Positions 9,191 to 18,461 are shown, counted from the first letter of the stretch. The stretch is 64,000 nucleotides of DNA from Rossellomorea marisflavi (GCF_022170785.1 NZ_CP081870.1:1662001-1726000); one strand, 5' to 3'. Program-made: numbers and translations. Notes: a model not told the origin generated them from the letters alone.

Positions 9191-9658
9191 ATGGAACCCA
9201 TCCATAAGACGATCGATTCGCCGGTCGGTCTGTTGAAGATTACAGCAGACGACCAAGACCTCATCTCCATTGAATTTTCCGAAGGAGAACTTGATGAGGG
9301 TCCAGGTCACCATATAATAGATGAAACAATTTCGCAGCTTCTGGAGTACTTCAACGGTGAGCGGAAATCATTCAATCTACCACTGAGATTGGAAGGGACT
9401 CCATTCCAGAAGGAGGTATGGACTTCTCTCCAGGAAATCCCCTATGGAAAAACCGCTTCTTATCAAGAAGTGGCGGAAAAGATCCGCCGTCCCAAAGCCG
9501 TCAGGGCCCTCGGTCAGGCGAATAAAGCGAATCGTTTTCCCATTGTCATACCGTGTCACAGAGTCATCGGAAAGAACAATCAGCTGACCGGTTATGCAGG
9601 GAAACAGGTGGATAAGAAATCCGTCCTTTTAGAATTGGAAAAAGCATTCTGCAATTGA
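9191..9658 (+). CDS. ogt: Methylated-DNA-protein-cysteine methyltransferase
   Basis: This 155-residue suicide repair enzyme moves the alkyl group from O6-alkylguanine in DNA to its own Cys. The active-site motif IPCHRVIG is intact, and the helix-turn-helix core follows the usual plan: GTPFQKEVWTSLQEIPYGKTASYQEVA and the Arg finger region RAVRALGQANKAN-like RALGQANKAN. It begins 15 bases after kinE and shares its direction, so the two are probably cotranscribed, as in B. subtilis. ATG 9191 follows GGGAGGGATC. Nothing odd. Confidence 0.93.
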   Translation: MEPIHKTIDSPVGLLKITADDQDLISIEFSEGELDEGPGHHIIDETISQLLEYFNGERKSFNLPLRLEGTPFQKEVWTSLQEIPYGKTASYQEVAEKIRRPKAVRALGQANKANRFPIVIPCHRVIGKNNQLTGYAGKQVDKKSVLLELEKAFCN

Positions 9659-9675
9659 GGGAATTTCAAAAAATC

Positions 9676-9732
9676 ACCACAAAAAAATGCACTGTATTTC
9701 TTAACGAAATCGTCAGTGCGTTTTTTTGTGGT
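9676..9732. terminator. Very long terminator hairpin after kinE-ogt
   Basis: A 19-bp stem, ACCACAAAAAAATGCACTG paired with CAGTGCGTTTTTTTGTGGT (one U-G pair), whose 19-base loop itself contains the small stem ATTTC/GAAAT. The A and T runs inside the stem make it work as a terminator in both directions. Confidence 0.85.
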
Positions 9733-9803
9733 GAATACGTCGAAACAGACGTGAATACGAGAAATGAAAATTCAGAAAAAAAGGATTGAGTTTTTATTAT
9801 CAT

Positions 9804-9833
9804 TAGATTATTATCTAAATAGATACTCATCTA
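9804..9833 (+). promoter_or_regulatory. Twin-palindrome operator upstream of the ArsR-DUF2087 gene
   Basis: Two copies of TAGAT-N4-ATCTA lie at 9804-9817 and 9820-9833, centres 16 bases apart, 20 bases before the GTG start. They lie in the expected promoter/leader of an ArsR-family gene, so an autoregulatory operator is likely. Confidence 0.65.
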
Positions 9834-9853
9834 ATTAGTTGGGGTGGTTGTAA

Positions 9854-10441
9854 GTGCAACTGAATAAGCAGGTTGAATTTCATAAAACGCTTGGGGATCC
9901 TACGAGGCTCAAAATCATTTACCTTTTGTCAGAGGGGCCTCTTCACGTGGGAGCGGTGGCGGGAAAGCTTGGTTTGACGGCGCCGACCATTTCCCATCAC
10001 TTATCACGATTGAAGGACTGTAACCTGGTGTACTCAAGAAGGGAAAAAAATACAGTATATTACCATCTCAATGCCAAGGTCCTTTTGCATCATGATAAGG
10101 TGCTACAGCAGTTTGCAGAGGGAATGAAAGGGGAGGAACGGAATATGGATCAACGGGTACTGGAGAAACAAAAGGTGATGAATGCCTTCATCGGGAAGGA
10201 TGGGAAGGTCAGTCAGCTCCCTGCTCAGCAGAAGAAGCGCTTGTACCTGCTTGAACATTGGGTGGAAGGACTGGAGATTGGGAGAAAGTATGAAGAGAAA
10301 GAAATCAATGCCTACATTAAACAGTTCCATGATGATTATGCAACAGTGAGGAGGGAGTTCATCATTCATCAATTCATGTTCAGGGAAAACAGTATTTATG
10401 AACGAAACCCAAAGGAAATGTGGGGAAGTGTAAAATCATAG
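9854..10441 (+). CDS. ArsR-family regulator fused to a DUF2087 domain
   Basis: This 195-residue protein has an N-terminal winged helix (about 5-75; LGLTAPTISHHLSRLKDCNLV is the recognition region and NTVYYHLN the wing) and a C-terminal DUF2087 domain (about 105-190) with the usual GRKYEEKEINAYIKQFHDDYATVRREFI core. No Cys pair typical of metal-sensing ArsR proteins is present, so the signal is unknown. GTG 9854 sits behind GGGGTGG. Two tandem palindromes just upstream suggest self-regulation. In B. subtilis ogt and mtnA are neighbours; this gene is an insertion relative to that order. Target genes other than itself are not known. Confidence 0.83.
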   Translation: MQLNKQVEFHKTLGDPTRLKIIYLLSEGPLHVGAVAGKLGLTAPTISHHLSRLKDCNLVYSRREKNTVYYHLNAKVLLHHDKVLQQFAEGMKGEERNMDQRVLEKQKVMNAFIGKDGKVSQLPAQQKKRLYLLEHWVEGLEIGRKYEEKEINAYIKQFHDDYATVRREFIIHQFMFRENSIYERNPKEMWGSVKS

Positions 10442-10442
10442 G

Positions 10443-10484
10443 AAAACCAAAAGCCAAGAATCTGCATTCTTGGCTTTTGGTTTG
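10443..10484. terminator. Convergent bidirectional terminator
   Basis: Stem AAACCAAAAGCCAAGAAT / ATTCTTGGCTTTTGGTTT with loop CTGC between the convergent regulator gene and mtnA. Confidence 0.92.
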
Positions 10485-10487
10485 GAC

Positions 10488-11534
10488 TTAGTTCAGTGTA
10501 TCGGCAATGCTCTGTTTAAAATCGGGATAAAGGATCCCGTTTTCGGTGATGATAGCCGAAATCAGGTCGTGGGGGGTCACATCGAAAGCGGGATTGAAGA
10601 CAGGGACTCCTTCTGGAGCGATGACGCTTTGGCCCAATGTGGTTACTTCGGTGGATGACCGCTCCTCGATTTCAATGTCGTCTCCCGAGTCGATGGTCAG
10701 GTCAAACGTCGAAGAAGGGGCGGCAACATAGAAAGGAATCCCGAAATGTTTGCACAGGATGGCTAAGGAAGAGGTCCCGATTTTATTGGCAGTGTCCCCG
10801 TTTGCTGCAACCCGGTCCGCCCCGACGATGACCGCTTCTATGTCTTTGGTTTTCATTGTATGGGCAGCCATATTATCTGTAATGAGAGTGACATCGACGC
10901 CCGATTGCTGGAGCTCCCAGGCAGTTAGCCTCGCCCCCTGAAGAACGGGTCTGGTTTCGCAGGCGAACACCTGAAAATTCCGGTCTTTTTCACGTCCAAT
11001 ATGGAACGGTGCCAAGGCAGTTCCATATTTACTTGTAGCGATGGATCCCGCATTGCAGATGGTCATGACCCTATGTGCATCGTGAAGGAGTTCTAGGCCA
11101 TTCTCCCCGATCCTCCGGCACATATCCTCATCCTCTGCATGGATCTGTATCGCTGTATGGAGAAGGTCGGTCTTGGCTTCATTGACCGTTGCTGCCTGAT
11201 ACAGTTCACGCTCGAGACGCTCGAGGGCCCATGAAAGATTTACCGCCGTCGGACGGGAAGAGAGGAGATGCGCCTTATCCTTCTTGAACAATGTCTTGAA
11301 CTCTTCAAGGGACTCCGTTTCATATCCTCCTGCTGCCTGGGCGAGGCCATATGCAGCCGTGATGCCGATGGCAGGCGCTCCCCTTACCTTAAGGGTGATG
11401 ATGGCATCGTAGTAATCCTTTATGGTATAGAGATGGACATATTCCACTGCCCCGGGAAGTTTTTGCTGGTCCAGTATGACCAGGTGGTCTTCATGCCACT
11501 CCAATGAAGTAGGTATGGTAAGTTGTGGTGTCAT
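10488..11534 (-). CDS. mtnA: S-methyl-5-thioribose-1-phosphate isomerase
   Basis: This 348-residue isomerase turns methylthioribose-1-phosphate into methylthioribulose-1-phosphate, the second committed step of methionine salvage. Family motifs are present: KVRGAPAIG, the Cys-loop [21 protein letters not shown] region, and the Asp motif [20 protein letters not shown]. Length fits the family (about 350). It follows mtnK by 18 bases; its ribosome site AAAGGAG overlaps the end of mtnK. The pair is controlled by the SAM riboswitch upstream of mtnK. Confidence 0.96.
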   Translation of the reverse strand: MTPQLTIPTSLEWHEDHLVILDQQKLPGAVEYVHLYTIKDYYDAIITLKVRGAPAIGITAAYGLAQAAGGYETESLEEFKTLFKKDKAHLLSSRPTAVNLSWALERLERELYQAATVNEAKTDLLHTAIQIHAEDEDMCRRIGENGLELLHDAHRVMTICNAGSIATSKYGTALAPFHIGREKDRNFQVFACETRPVLQGARLTAWELQQSGVDVTLITDNMAAHTMKTKDIEAVIVGADRVAANGDTANKIGTSSLAILCKHFGIPFYVAAPSSTFDLTIDSGDDIEIEERSSTEVTTLGQSVIAPEGVPVFNPAFDVTPHDLISAIITENGILYPDFKQSIADTLN

Positions 11535-11552
11535 GGGTTTAAGAAAGCTCCT

Positions 11553-12731
11553 TTAAATAAGTTTATCGAGTAGATCCTGGATTGAACGGATGCGTTGGCG
11601 CTCAAGGATACATTCCCTTCCGAGGGCAAGGCACGTCTTTTTATACAAGATCCGTTTTTCTTCGTCCTGGACCGAGTCAAGATCCTCCACGTGAGCAAGA
11701 CCGATCGTCCTTCGGATCAGTTCGCAACCGAGGAAACCGATTGTATCTGCAAAGCTTTTTTCTAGAACATACTCAAGGTATCCATCAATTTTGGTGTAGG
11801 CATCTTCACTTTGATCCCAGAATTGCGAGAAGGTGGACTCAAATACGTTCCAAGTGGTTTCAATATGACGAAGGATCTCTTCCTTCTTTGGCTTTTCTTC
11901 GCGGACCACAGCCTGGAAAATGAGATTTGCCAGGAACTGTCCGATATCAAAACCGATAGGACCGTAAAAGGCAAACTCCGGATCAATGACCTTAGTTTCC
12001 TCTTTGCCTGCAAAGATGCTTCCGGTATGCAGATCACCGTGGAGAAGGGCTTCCCCCTCGGTCAAAAAGGATCTTTTCAGTTTAGCGACTTCCAGTTTCA
12101 GGGGCAGGTCGTCCCAAAGATTCCGGACCTCTTCTTCAAGGGCTTGTTCAAATTCATTCGTTTCACTATTGAAGAACGGGTCGGTAAAGACAAGATCCTC
12201 AGTAATCTTGCATAATTCGGGATTCGAAAACTCTTTGACATATCCCTTTTTCTTGAAAGGATGAAGAGCATAGTCGGATGTGAAGAACAGTGTTGCCCCG
12301 AGAAATTCCCCGATGTCCTTCGAAAGGGAGGGATAGATTCCTCCTTTGTTGAGGCCTTTTCTGGCGATTTCAAGATGGCTCAAATCTTCCATGACTGTAA
12401 TCGCAAGCTCTTCATCGGAATGATAGATCTCAGGGACAAGACGCTCAGCAAGGGAACGCTGGAGAGTCAGGGCCCGGGCTTCGATCCTCGCGCGGTCAAG
12501 GGTCAACGGCCAGCTTTCGCCTACGACTTTTGCATAAGGAAGTGCTTGTTTGATAATGATGCTTTTTCCGCTTTCGCTGCTTACAATGCGGAAAACGTAA
12601 TTGAGATTGCCGTCTCCGATCTCTTCACAGGTCAGATTTTCCGATGCATCAAACAGGGAAAGGTCTTTGGCAAGGTTTATAGCAGATTCGATCGTCAGGG
12701 AACGATACTGTTTCAATTGGGTGATGGCCAT
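11553..12731 (-). CDS. mtnK: 5-methylthioribose kinase
   Basis: This 392-residue kinase phosphorylates methylthioribose with ATP, the entry step of the salvage pathway in Bacillus. It has the aminoglycoside-phosphotransferase fold: EIGDGNLNYVFRI (glycine-rich loop), ALLHGDLHTGSIF (catalytic Brenner-type motif with HGDLH), and VIDPEFAFYGPIGFDIG (metal-binding DPE). ATG 12731 is placed by GGAGG eight bases upstream. First gene of mtnKA, behind a SAM-I riboswitch and a sigma-A promoter at 13019-13048. Confidence 0.96.
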   Translation of the reverse strand: MAITQLKQYRSLTIESAINLAKDLSLFDASENLTCEEIGDGNLNYVFRIVSSESGKSIIIKQALPYAKVVGESWPLTLDRARIEARALTLQRSLAERLVPEIYHSDEELAITVMEDLSHLEIARKGLNKGGIYPSLSKDIGEFLGATLFFTSDYALHPFKKKGYVKEFSNPELCKITEDLVFTDPFFNSETNEFEQALEEEVRNLWDDLPLKLEVAKLKRSFLTEGEALLHGDLHTGSIFAGKEETKVIDPEFAFYGPIGFDIGQFLANLIFQAVVREEKPKKEEILRHIETTWNVFESTFSQFWDQSEDAYTKIDGYLEYVLEKSFADTIGFLGCELIRRTIGLAHVEDLDSVQDEEKRILYKKTCLALGRECILERQRIRSIQDLLDKLI

Positions 12732-12780
12732 GGGGGGTTCCTCCTTAAAATAGTTTGCAGGAGGCTTTTCTTGTGGAATG

Positions 12781-12980
12781 AGAAAAGCCTCTTCCAGTTG
12801 TGAAAGAGGCTTGAAGAATACTTCGTCGCCTCTTATCTCTCAGAATGGAATCATTCTGTTGGAATTAGCACCGTGCCCTGGTCAGGCGCATCGAATCTGC
12901 GCCCCGTCTTTCAACGGTATTACGGTCGGTTGCTGGGCTTCATAGGGCCAAATCCCTCAGCCAGCTCTTGATAAGAGTTG
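12781..12980 (-). promoter_or_regulatory. SAM-I (S-box) riboswitch of mtnKA
   Basis: On the minus strand the S-box core is plain: CTCTTATCAAGAG (P1, 12977-12965), GGCTGAGGGA, GGCCCTATGAAGCCCAGCAACC, GGTGCTAATTCC and GAGAGATAAGAG closing P1. The expression platform is a terminator hairpin AAGCCTCTT / AAGAGGCTT (12785-12812) with a T run, placed before the mtnK ribosome site. High SAM should switch the operon off. Confidence 0.96.
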
Positions 12981-13018
12981 CATATTTAATTTGTTCAGAA
13001 AATTACCATTTGATTGAC

Positions 13019-13048
13019 ATCATACCACCTTGCGTTTTTTAGTGTCAA
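13019..13048 (-). promoter_or_regulatory. Sigma-A promoter of mtnKA
   Basis: Minus-strand TTGACA (13048-13043), 18-base spacer, TATGAT (13024-13019), about 40 bases before the S-box. It lies immediately beyond the 3' end of the minus-strand gene mtnU. Confidence 0.82.
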
Positions 13049-13088
13049 TGCTTTTTTTGAAAAGATATCCTGATCGATTTTCGCCTCG

Positions 13089-13868
13089 TCAACTGTAAAA
13101 GTCTGGGAGACGGTCGTCGAATATCGGGATTTGCTTCCTTACTTCATCGACGGTATCGAGATTGACAACGGCTGTCACAAGTTCTTCGTGGAGGGAGCCT
13201 TCAGCAAGGATCTCTCCCCACGGGTCGATGATCAGGGATGATCCTCCGAACGTATTGTCCGGATCAGAGCCGACGCGGTTGCATGCAGCAACATAACATT
13301 GATTTTCAATGGCACGTGCACGGAGGAGGACTTTCCAGTGGTCGATCCGCTGTTCAGGCCATTCTGCACTGACGAACAGGATCTTTGCTCCGGAGAGAAC
13401 ATGCTTACGCACCCATTCAGGGAAACGGATGTCATAGCAGATGAGGCCGGCCATTTGCTCGCCGGAAAGCGTGAATAGACCGTCCTCTTTTCCCGGCAGG
13501 AGGTAGTGATGTTCGTCCATCAGTTTGAACAGGTGAAGCTTTGAATACCCTTTGACGAAGTTTCCTTTGGAATCGATCACGATCAAGCGATTATCGATTC
13601 CCGACTCCGTTTTATTTGCAACGGATCCCCCTATCACGTTTATCCCATACTGTTTTGCAAAACGGGATAGGAAGGCAATGGTCTTTTCACTGTTTTCATC
13701 AGCGATTCCCTCTATCCTCTTAAGGTCATATCCTGTTGTCCAAAGCTCAGGGAAGACAAGGATATCGCATTGTTCGCTTTCTGCTTGTTGAAACCATCTT
13801 TCTGCTTGTGCGTAGTTGGATTTTGGATCTCCAAACCGGATGTCCATTTGCGCGAGCCCGATCTTCAT
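13089..13868 (-). CDS. mtnU: Nitrilase-family amidase of the methionine salvage locus
   Basis: This 259-residue carbon-nitrogen hydrolase has the Glu-Lys-Cys triad in order: FPELWTTGYD (Glu), YSKLHLF (Lys) and GLICYDIRFPEW (Cys). In Bacillus it is encoded beside mtnE; the proposed role is omega-amidase hydrolysis of the 2-oxoacid amide (2-oxoglutaramate or alpha-ketosuccinamate) formed when a Gln/Asn-type transaminase closes the cycle, which fits the divergent mtnE neighbour. ATG 13868 (MKIGLAQMD) follows AAAGGTG at proper spacing; an ATG six codons upstream lacks one. No SAM riboswitch is seen in its leader. Confidence 0.92.
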   Translation of the reverse strand: MKIGLAQMDIRFGDPKSNYAQAERWFQQAESEQCDILVFPELWTTGYDLKRIEGIADENSEKTIAFLSRFAKQYGINVIGGSVANKTESGIDNRLIVIDSKGNFVKGYSKLHLFKLMDEHHYLLPGKEDGLFTLSGEQMAGLICYDIRFPEWVRKHVLSGAKILFVSAEWPEQRIDHWKVLLRARAIENQCYVAACNRVGSDPDNTFGGSSLIIDPWGEILAEGSLHEELVTAVVNLDTVDEVRKQIPIFDDRLPDFYS

Positions 13869-13906
13869 ATGATCAGCACCTTTCATGGGGAATTGTAAGA
13901 TTTTAC

Positions 13907-13935
13907 TTTACATTCGTTATTTTCCGTTATATCAT
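13907..13935 (+). promoter_or_regulatory. Sigma-A promoter of mtnE
   Basis: TTTACA (13907-13912), 17-base spacer, TATCAT (13930-13935); 53 bases before the mtnE start, in the mtnU/mtnE divergent region. The short leader has no S-box. Confidence 0.7.
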
Positions 13936-13988
13936 TTGTAGCTAGAATTTGAAAGTGAAGAATATTTGAACATTCAGAAGGTGAAGAG

Positions 13989-15173
13989 ATGAAAACATTC
14001 CCATATGCGGATCGCCTCGATTCGCTGCCAAAGCAATTTTTCGCTGAATTGACAGCCAACGTTCAGCGTGTCATTAATGAAGGACACGATGTCATTAACC
14101 TTGGGCAGGGTAACCCTGATAGGCCCACACCTGAACATATTGTAGATAGTTTGAAGGCTTCGGCCGAAAACCCATTGAATCATCGCTATTCACCTTTCAG
14201 GGGGATGGCCTCTTTCAAAGAGGCGGTAGCGCTTTTCTATAAAAGGGAATACGGGGTGGAACTGGATCCTGACAAAGAAGTAGCTATCCTCTTCGGGGGG
14301 AAGGCGGGTCTCGTGGAGATTCCGCAGTGCCTGGTGAATCCGGGTGAATCCGTGCTGGTTCCGGACCCTGGGTATCCTGATTATCTATCAGGGGTGGCAC
14401 TTGCAGAAGCGGAGATGAAGCTGATGCCGCTACTTGAGGAAAATGATTTTCTCCCCGATTACAGCCGGTTTAGTGAAGCCGAACTCGACGGTTCCAAGCT
14501 TATGTTCCTGAATTATCCGAATAACCCGACGGGAGCAGTAGCCACACCAGCCTTTTTTGAGGAAACGGTAAAATTGGCAAGTAGCCATGATATCTGCGTG
14601 GTACACGATTTTGCTTATGGGGCGATCGGATTTGAAGGCAAGCGTCCCAATAGCTTCCTTGAAACAGATGGAGCTAAGGATGTCGGCATTGAAATCTATA
14701 CTCTCTCCAAAACGTATAATATGGCGGGGTGGCGAGTAGGATTTGCCGTCGGGAACGAGAGTGTGATAGAAGCCATCAATCTCATGCAGGATCATATGTA
14801 TGTGAGCCTCTTTGGCGCCATTCAGGAAGCAGCGGTGACGGCGCTCCTCGGATCGCAGGAGTGCGTCCAGGCCCAGCTTGAGACCTATGAAAGCAGAAGG
14901 AATGCCCTCATCGGTGGATTGAGATCCATCGGTTGGGATGTGGATGCACCGGCAGGCTCATTTTTCGCTTGGCTCAAAGTGCCGGAAGGCTTCACGTCGA
15001 TGGATTTCTCGAACCTACTCCTTGAAAAGGCCCATGTAGCCGTGGCGCCTGGCATCGGCTTCGGGGATCACGGGGAAGGGTATGTCCGGGTAGGTCTCCT
15101 TACCAGTGAGGAAAGGCTTCAGGAAGCAGTGAAAAGGATTGAAAATTTACATTTGTTCGATAATAGGGATTGA
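13989..15173 (+). CDS. mtnE: PLP-dependent aminotransferase for 2-keto-4-methylthiobutyrate
   Basis: This 394-residue class I/II aminotransferase carries out the last step of methionine salvage, 2-keto-4-methylthiobutyrate to methionine. Fold-type I signatures are present: NLGQGNPDRPTP at the N-terminus, NYPNNPTGAVA, the PLP-Lys motif YTLSKTYNMAGWRVGFAVGN and the Arg near the C-terminus in GYVRVGLL. Length matches MtnE (about 398). It is divergent from mtnU and its stop codon overlaps the promoter of the next transcription unit. Confidence 0.94.
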   Translation: MKTFPYADRLDSLPKQFFAELTANVQRVINEGHDVINLGQGNPDRPTPEHIVDSLKASAENPLNHRYSPFRGMASFKEAVALFYKREYGVELDPDKEVAILFGGKAGLVEIPQCLVNPGESVLVPDPGYPDYLSGVALAEAEMKLMPLLEENDFLPDYSRFSEAELDGSKLMFLNYPNNPTGAVATPAFFEETVKLASSHDICVVHDFAYGAIGFEGKRPNSFLETDGAKDVGIEIYTLSKTYNMAGWRVGFAVGNESVIEAINLMQDHMYVSLFGAIQEAAVTALLGSQECVQAQLETYESRRNALIGGLRSIGWDVDAPAGSFFAWLKVPEGFTSMDFSNLLLEKAHVAVAPGIGFGDHGEGYVRVGLLTSEERLQEAVKRIENLHLFDNRD

Positions 15174-15198
15174 CAGGACTCCCAATCGATGCAATAAT
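15170..15198 (+). promoter_or_regulatory. Sigma-A promoter of mtnWXBD, overlapping the mtnE stop codon
   Basis: TTGACA (15170-15175), 17-base spacer, AATAAT (15193-15198). The TGA stop of mtnE (15171-15173) is part of the -35 hexamer. Confidence 0.75.
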
Positions 15199-15221
15199 CC
15201 TACTGGAAACCAAATGAATAG

Positions 15222-15371
15222 ATTCTTATCAAGAGCAGGCGGAGGGACTGGCCCGATGAAGCCCGGCAACCGACTCATTACGAGCACGGTGCTAATTCTT
15301 GCAGCAGACGCTGGGAGATAAGATAGAGTGATGGATTGAAAGCCTCTTCTTATCGGAAGGGGCTTTTTTGA
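15222..15371 (+). promoter_or_regulatory. SAM-I (S-box) riboswitch of mtnWXBD
   Basis: The core elements are ATTCTTATCAAGAG, GGCGGAGGGACTGGCCCGATG, AAGCCCGGCAACC, GGTGCTAATTCTTGC and GGGAGATAAGAT. The terminator AAGCCTCTTC / GGAAGGGGCTT plus T run (15339-15370) precedes the mtnW ribosome site AAGGAGG. Confidence 0.97.
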
Positions 15372-15394
15372 TTGTATAAGGAGGTAGGCAGAAC

Positions 15395-16597
15395 ATGAGT
15401 GAAGTGATTGCAACATATAGATTGCCAGGGGCAAAAGGGTCTTTCGAAAAAAAGGCAGAAGGTATCGCCTTGGGCTTGACAGTGGGCTCTTGGACAGACC
15501 TTCCCCAACTCGAACAAGAGCAACTGCTGAAATTCAAGGGAAGGGTCGTTTCCATCAATGAAGAGGCCGGTGAAGGGGTGGGAGAAATTTCGATCGCTTA
15601 CCCCGGTGGCAATTATTCAAATGATCTCCCTGCGATACTGACAACGGTCTTCGGGAAACTCTCCCTGGATGGTCAGGTAAAGCTTATCAATCTTGAATTC
15701 AGTGACGATCTCAACCGTCACTATCCGGGACCACGGTACGGTATTGAGGGGATCAGGGAACTCGCAGGCGTCAAGGATCGCCCCCTCCTCATGAGCATTT
15801 TCAAGGGAGTGATCGGAAGGGATCTCGCTTACATGGAAGATCAGCTGCGTGCCCAGGCTCGCGGAGGTGTTGACCTGGTGAAGGATGATGAAATCCTTTT
15901 TGATAACCCCCTGACGCCTTTTGAAGAGCGGGTGAAAAACGGCAGGAGGATCCTTGATGAGGTGCAGCAGGAGACAGGTAAGAGGACGCTCTATGCGGTG
16001 AACCTGACCGGACGGACGTCTGAGCTTCGCGATAAGGCAAGAAGAGCACGGGATCTTGGGGCGGATGCCTTGCTATTCAACGTATTTTCTTATTCTCTCG
16101 ATGTACTTCAAGAACTCAGGGAAGATGAAAACATCGGACTTCCGCTCATGGCCCATCCCGCCTTTGCAGGAGCCGTTGCCCAGGCTCCCCATCATGGAGT
16201 CGCCTACTCCTTATGGCTAGGGAAATTTTTACGGATGACGGGAGCGGATTTTTCCTTGTTCCCTTCCCCTTATGGAAGTGTGGCACTGGAGAAAGATCAA
16301 GTACTCGCCATCAGTAGAGAGCTTACGGATGAGTCTTCACCGTTCAAAAAGACATTCCCTGTCCCATCGGCAGGTATCCATCCAGGACTGGTACCACATC
16401 TTGTGGAGGATTTTGGTGAGGAGTGTGTGATCAATGCCGGCGGCGGCGTCCACGGACATCCTGGAGGTGCTGTAAGCGGAGGGCTCGCCTTCCGACAGGC
16501 AATTGAAGCGGTGAAAGCGGGAATTCCCTTTGAAGAAGTCCAGGGAGAAGAGCTTAGAGTCGCTCTAAGCTTGTGGAGCAAGGGAGGGAGGGGCTGA
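15395..16597 (+). CDS. mtnW: 2,3-diketo-5-methylthiopentyl-1-phosphate enolase (RuBisCO-like)
   Basis: This 400-residue RuBisCO-like protein enolises 2,3-diketo-5-methylthiopentyl-1-phosphate. The loop [18 protein letters not shown] carries the Lys that is carbamylated and the Asp-Glu pair that binds Mg2+; [18 protein letters not shown] is the phosphate-binding region. Loop 6 lacks the CO2-fixing Lys pattern of true RuBisCO, as in this family. First gene of the four-gene mtnWXBD operon behind the S-box; ATG 15395 follows AAGGAGG. Its TGA overlaps the ATG of mtnX. Confidence 0.95.
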   Translation: MSEVIATYRLPGAKGSFEKKAEGIALGLTVGSWTDLPQLEQEQLLKFKGRVVSINEEAGEGVGEISIAYPGGNYSNDLPAILTTVFGKLSLDGQVKLINLEFSDDLNRHYPGPRYGIEGIRELAGVKDRPLLMSIFKGVIGRDLAYMEDQLRAQARGGVDLVKDDEILFDNPLTPFEERVKNGRRILDEVQQETGKRTLYAVNLTGRTSELRDKARRARDLGADALLFNVFSYSLDVLQELREDENIGLPLMAHPAFAGAVAQAPHHGVAYSLWLGKFLRMTGADFSLFPSPYGSVALEKDQVLAISRELTDESSPFKKTFPVPSAGIHPGLVPHLVEDFGEECVINAGGGVHGHPGGAVSGGLAFRQAIEAVKAGIPFEEVQGEELRVALSLWSKGGRG

Positions 16598-17259
16598 TGA
16601 CGGAACGGATCATCTTGTGTGATTTTGATGGAACGATTACGAAAACAGATAATATCATCTCCCTCATGAAGCAATTTGCCCCTCCGGAATGGGAAGGACT
16701 CAAAGATGCCATACTTGATCGGACGATGTCGATCGAGAAAGGGGTAGGGGATATGTTCGCACTTCTGCCTTCCCAACAAAAAGATGAGCTCGTGGACTAT
16801 CTTTTACATACGGCAGTCATCCGGGAAGGGTTCTGGGACTTTGTTCAATTTGCGAAAGAGGAAGGAATCCCGTTATATATCGTGAGTGGAGGGATCGATT
16901 TCTTTGTCCGCCCACTCCTGGACGGATATGGCCCATTTGCAGGAATCTACTGCAATGAAGCGGATTTCACCGGCCCCTTCATTTCCATCAACTGGCCCTA
17001 TGGCTGTGATGGGCAATGCGGGAATGGAGGATGCGGATGCTGCAAACCGTCCGTCCTCCGCTCCCTTTCCATACCGGATGGTGCAGAAGTGATTGCCATC
17101 GGTGACTCTGTAACAGACTTGGAGATGGCCAAGGTGGCTGACAAGGTGCTTGCGAGGGATTATCTTGCTGACACTTGCAATGAATTGGGGATTCCCCATA
17201 TCCCATTTGAAACATTCCATGACTGCATAGAGGCATTGAAGGAAGGGGTGAGGACATGA
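16597..17259 (+). CDS. mtnX: 2-hydroxy-3-keto-5-methylthiopentenyl-1-phosphate phosphatase
   Basis: This 220-residue HAD-family phosphatase dephosphorylates the product of MtnW to give the acireductone. Motif I is [12 protein letters not shown] (nucleophile and acid Asp), motif II the [11 protein letters not shown] Ser region, and motif [15 protein letters not shown] cluster of four Cys in [11 protein letters not shown] is typical of MtnX. ATG 16597 overlaps the mtnW stop (TGATG) behind AGGGAGGGAGGGG; upstream in-frame GTG is less likely. It overlaps mtnB by four bases (ATGA). Confidence 0.94.
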   Translation: MTERIILCDFDGTITKTDNIISLMKQFAPPEWEGLKDAILDRTMSIEKGVGDMFALLPSQQKDELVDYLLHTAVIREGFWDFVQFAKEEGIPLYIVSGGIDFFVRPLLDGYGPFAGIYCNEADFTGPFISINWPYGCDGQCGNGGCGCCKPSVLRSLSIPDGAEVIAIGDSVTDLEMAKVADKVLARDYLADTCNELGIPHIPFETFHDCIEALKEGVRT

Positions 17260-17885
17260 GTTACCAAAGAGAGTGGGAAGAGCTGTCCACCATCAAGGGG
17301 GAACTCGCAGACCGTGACTGGTTCATGGGCACTTCAGGCAACTTGGCCATCAAGGCCGGATCGGCCCCTGGTGCCTTCCTGGTAACCGCCAGCGGAAAGG
17401 ATAAGAGGAAGAGGACGGTAGAGGATTTCCTACTCGTTGACCTGGACGGGAATCCTCTGGAGGAAACGAAACTCAAGTCCTCAGCAGAAACCCTCCTCCA
17501 CACGCATATTTTCAAAGGGACCCAGGCAGTCTGTTCCCTCCACGTGCATACCGTAGCCAATAATGTGGTCAGTGAGCTTTATGGGGATCAGGGAGAGATC
17601 ACCTTCAAAAATCAAGAATTGATCAAAGCGTTTGGAAAATGGGGACAAGATGATGAACTCATCATTCCCATCATCCCGAATTACGCGGATATTCCGACCC
17701 TTGCGAGCGCCTTCTCCCATCATGTTAATGAAGACGCCGGCGCCGTGCTGATCCGGAATCATGGGATCACGGTTTGGGGACGGAGCGGTTTTGAAGCAAA
17801 AAAGCTTCTCGAAGCATCTGAGTTCCTATTTCAATATCAGCTTTCTCTCTTATCACTAAAATCCACCGTTCAACTTCAATCATAA
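17256..17885 (+). CDS. mtnB: Methylthioribulose-1-phosphate dehydratase
   Basis: This 209-residue class II aldolase-fold zinc enzyme dehydrates methylthioribulose-1-phosphate to the diketone used by MtnW. The zinc ligands are visible in CSLHVHT and in the downstream RNHGITVWG; the N-terminal [12 protein letters not shown] region binds substrate phosphate. Length fits MtnB (about 209). It starts in an ATGA overlap with mtnX and ends 14 bases before mtnD. Confidence 0.95.
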   Translation: MSYQREWEELSTIKGELADRDWFMGTSGNLAIKAGSAPGAFLVTASGKDKRKRTVEDFLLVDLDGNPLEETKLKSSAETLLHTHIFKGTQAVCSLHVHTVANNVVSELYGDQGEITFKNQELIKAFGKWGQDDELIIPIIPNYADIPTLASAFSHHVNEDAGAVLIRNHGITVWGRSGFEAKKLLEASEFLFQYQLSLLSLKSTVQLQS

Positions 17886-17899
17886 AAGGAGGAAAAATC

Positions 17900-18412
17900 A
17901 TGACAACAATCAAGGTCCAAGGAAGCAATAAAGTCATCGAAAATCAAGAAGAAGTGGTACAGTATCTGGAGGAGCAAGGCGTCATTTATGAACATTGGGA
18001 CATCGGGAAATTGAGCGGCGATCTTCAAGAAAAATTCGATTTGGCTGACGTGGAAAAAGAAAGGATCCTCACAACGTTCAAGGATGAAATTGAAGATATT
18101 TCAGCCAGACGGGGATATGAAGCGTGGGATATCATCTCATTATCAGACAGTACACCGAACCTTGAGGAACTGTTGAAGAATTTCCAGCAGGAACATCACC
18201 ATACGGATGACGAGGTCCGCTTCATCGTCAGTGGTCATGGGGTATTCATCATCCAGGGAAGCGATGGTGATTTCTTCGAAGTCCACCTGAATCCTGGGGA
18301 CCTTATATCCGTACCGGAGAACATCCGCCATTATTTCACACTATCAGATGACAAGAAGGTAGTGGCTGTGAGAATCTTCGTTACGAAAGAAGGATGGGTG
18401 CCGATCTACTGA
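17900..18412 (+). CDS. mtnD: Acireductone dioxygenase
   Basis: This 170-residue cupin oxidises the acireductone; the Fe2+ form gives the methionine keto-acid precursor and formate, the Ni2+ form an off-pathway product. The metal site is the cupin motif in EHHHTDDEVRFIVSG (His-x-His-x4-Glu) plus the later His in PENIRHYFTLSDD. Length is slightly below B. subtilis MtnD (about 178). ATG 17900 follows AAAAGGAGGAAAAATC. Last gene of the operon, followed by a terminator. Confidence 0.95.
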   Translation: MTTIKVQGSNKVIENQEEVVQYLEEQGVIYEHWDIGKLSGDLQEKFDLADVEKERILTTFKDEIEDISARRGYEAWDIISLSDSTPNLEELLKNFQQEHHHTDDEVRFIVSGHGVFIIQGSDGDFFEVHLNPGDLISVPENIRHYFTLSDDKKVVAVRIFVTKEGWVPIY

Positions 18413-18428
18413 TGGTCACCCACATTGT

Positions 18429-18461
18429 AACCCGTTCCCTCCTTGATAGGAACGGGTTTTA
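18429..18461 (+). terminator. Terminator of mtnWXBD
   Basis: AACCCGTTCC / GGAACGGGTT with a 10-base loop and a short T run. Confidence 0.88.
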
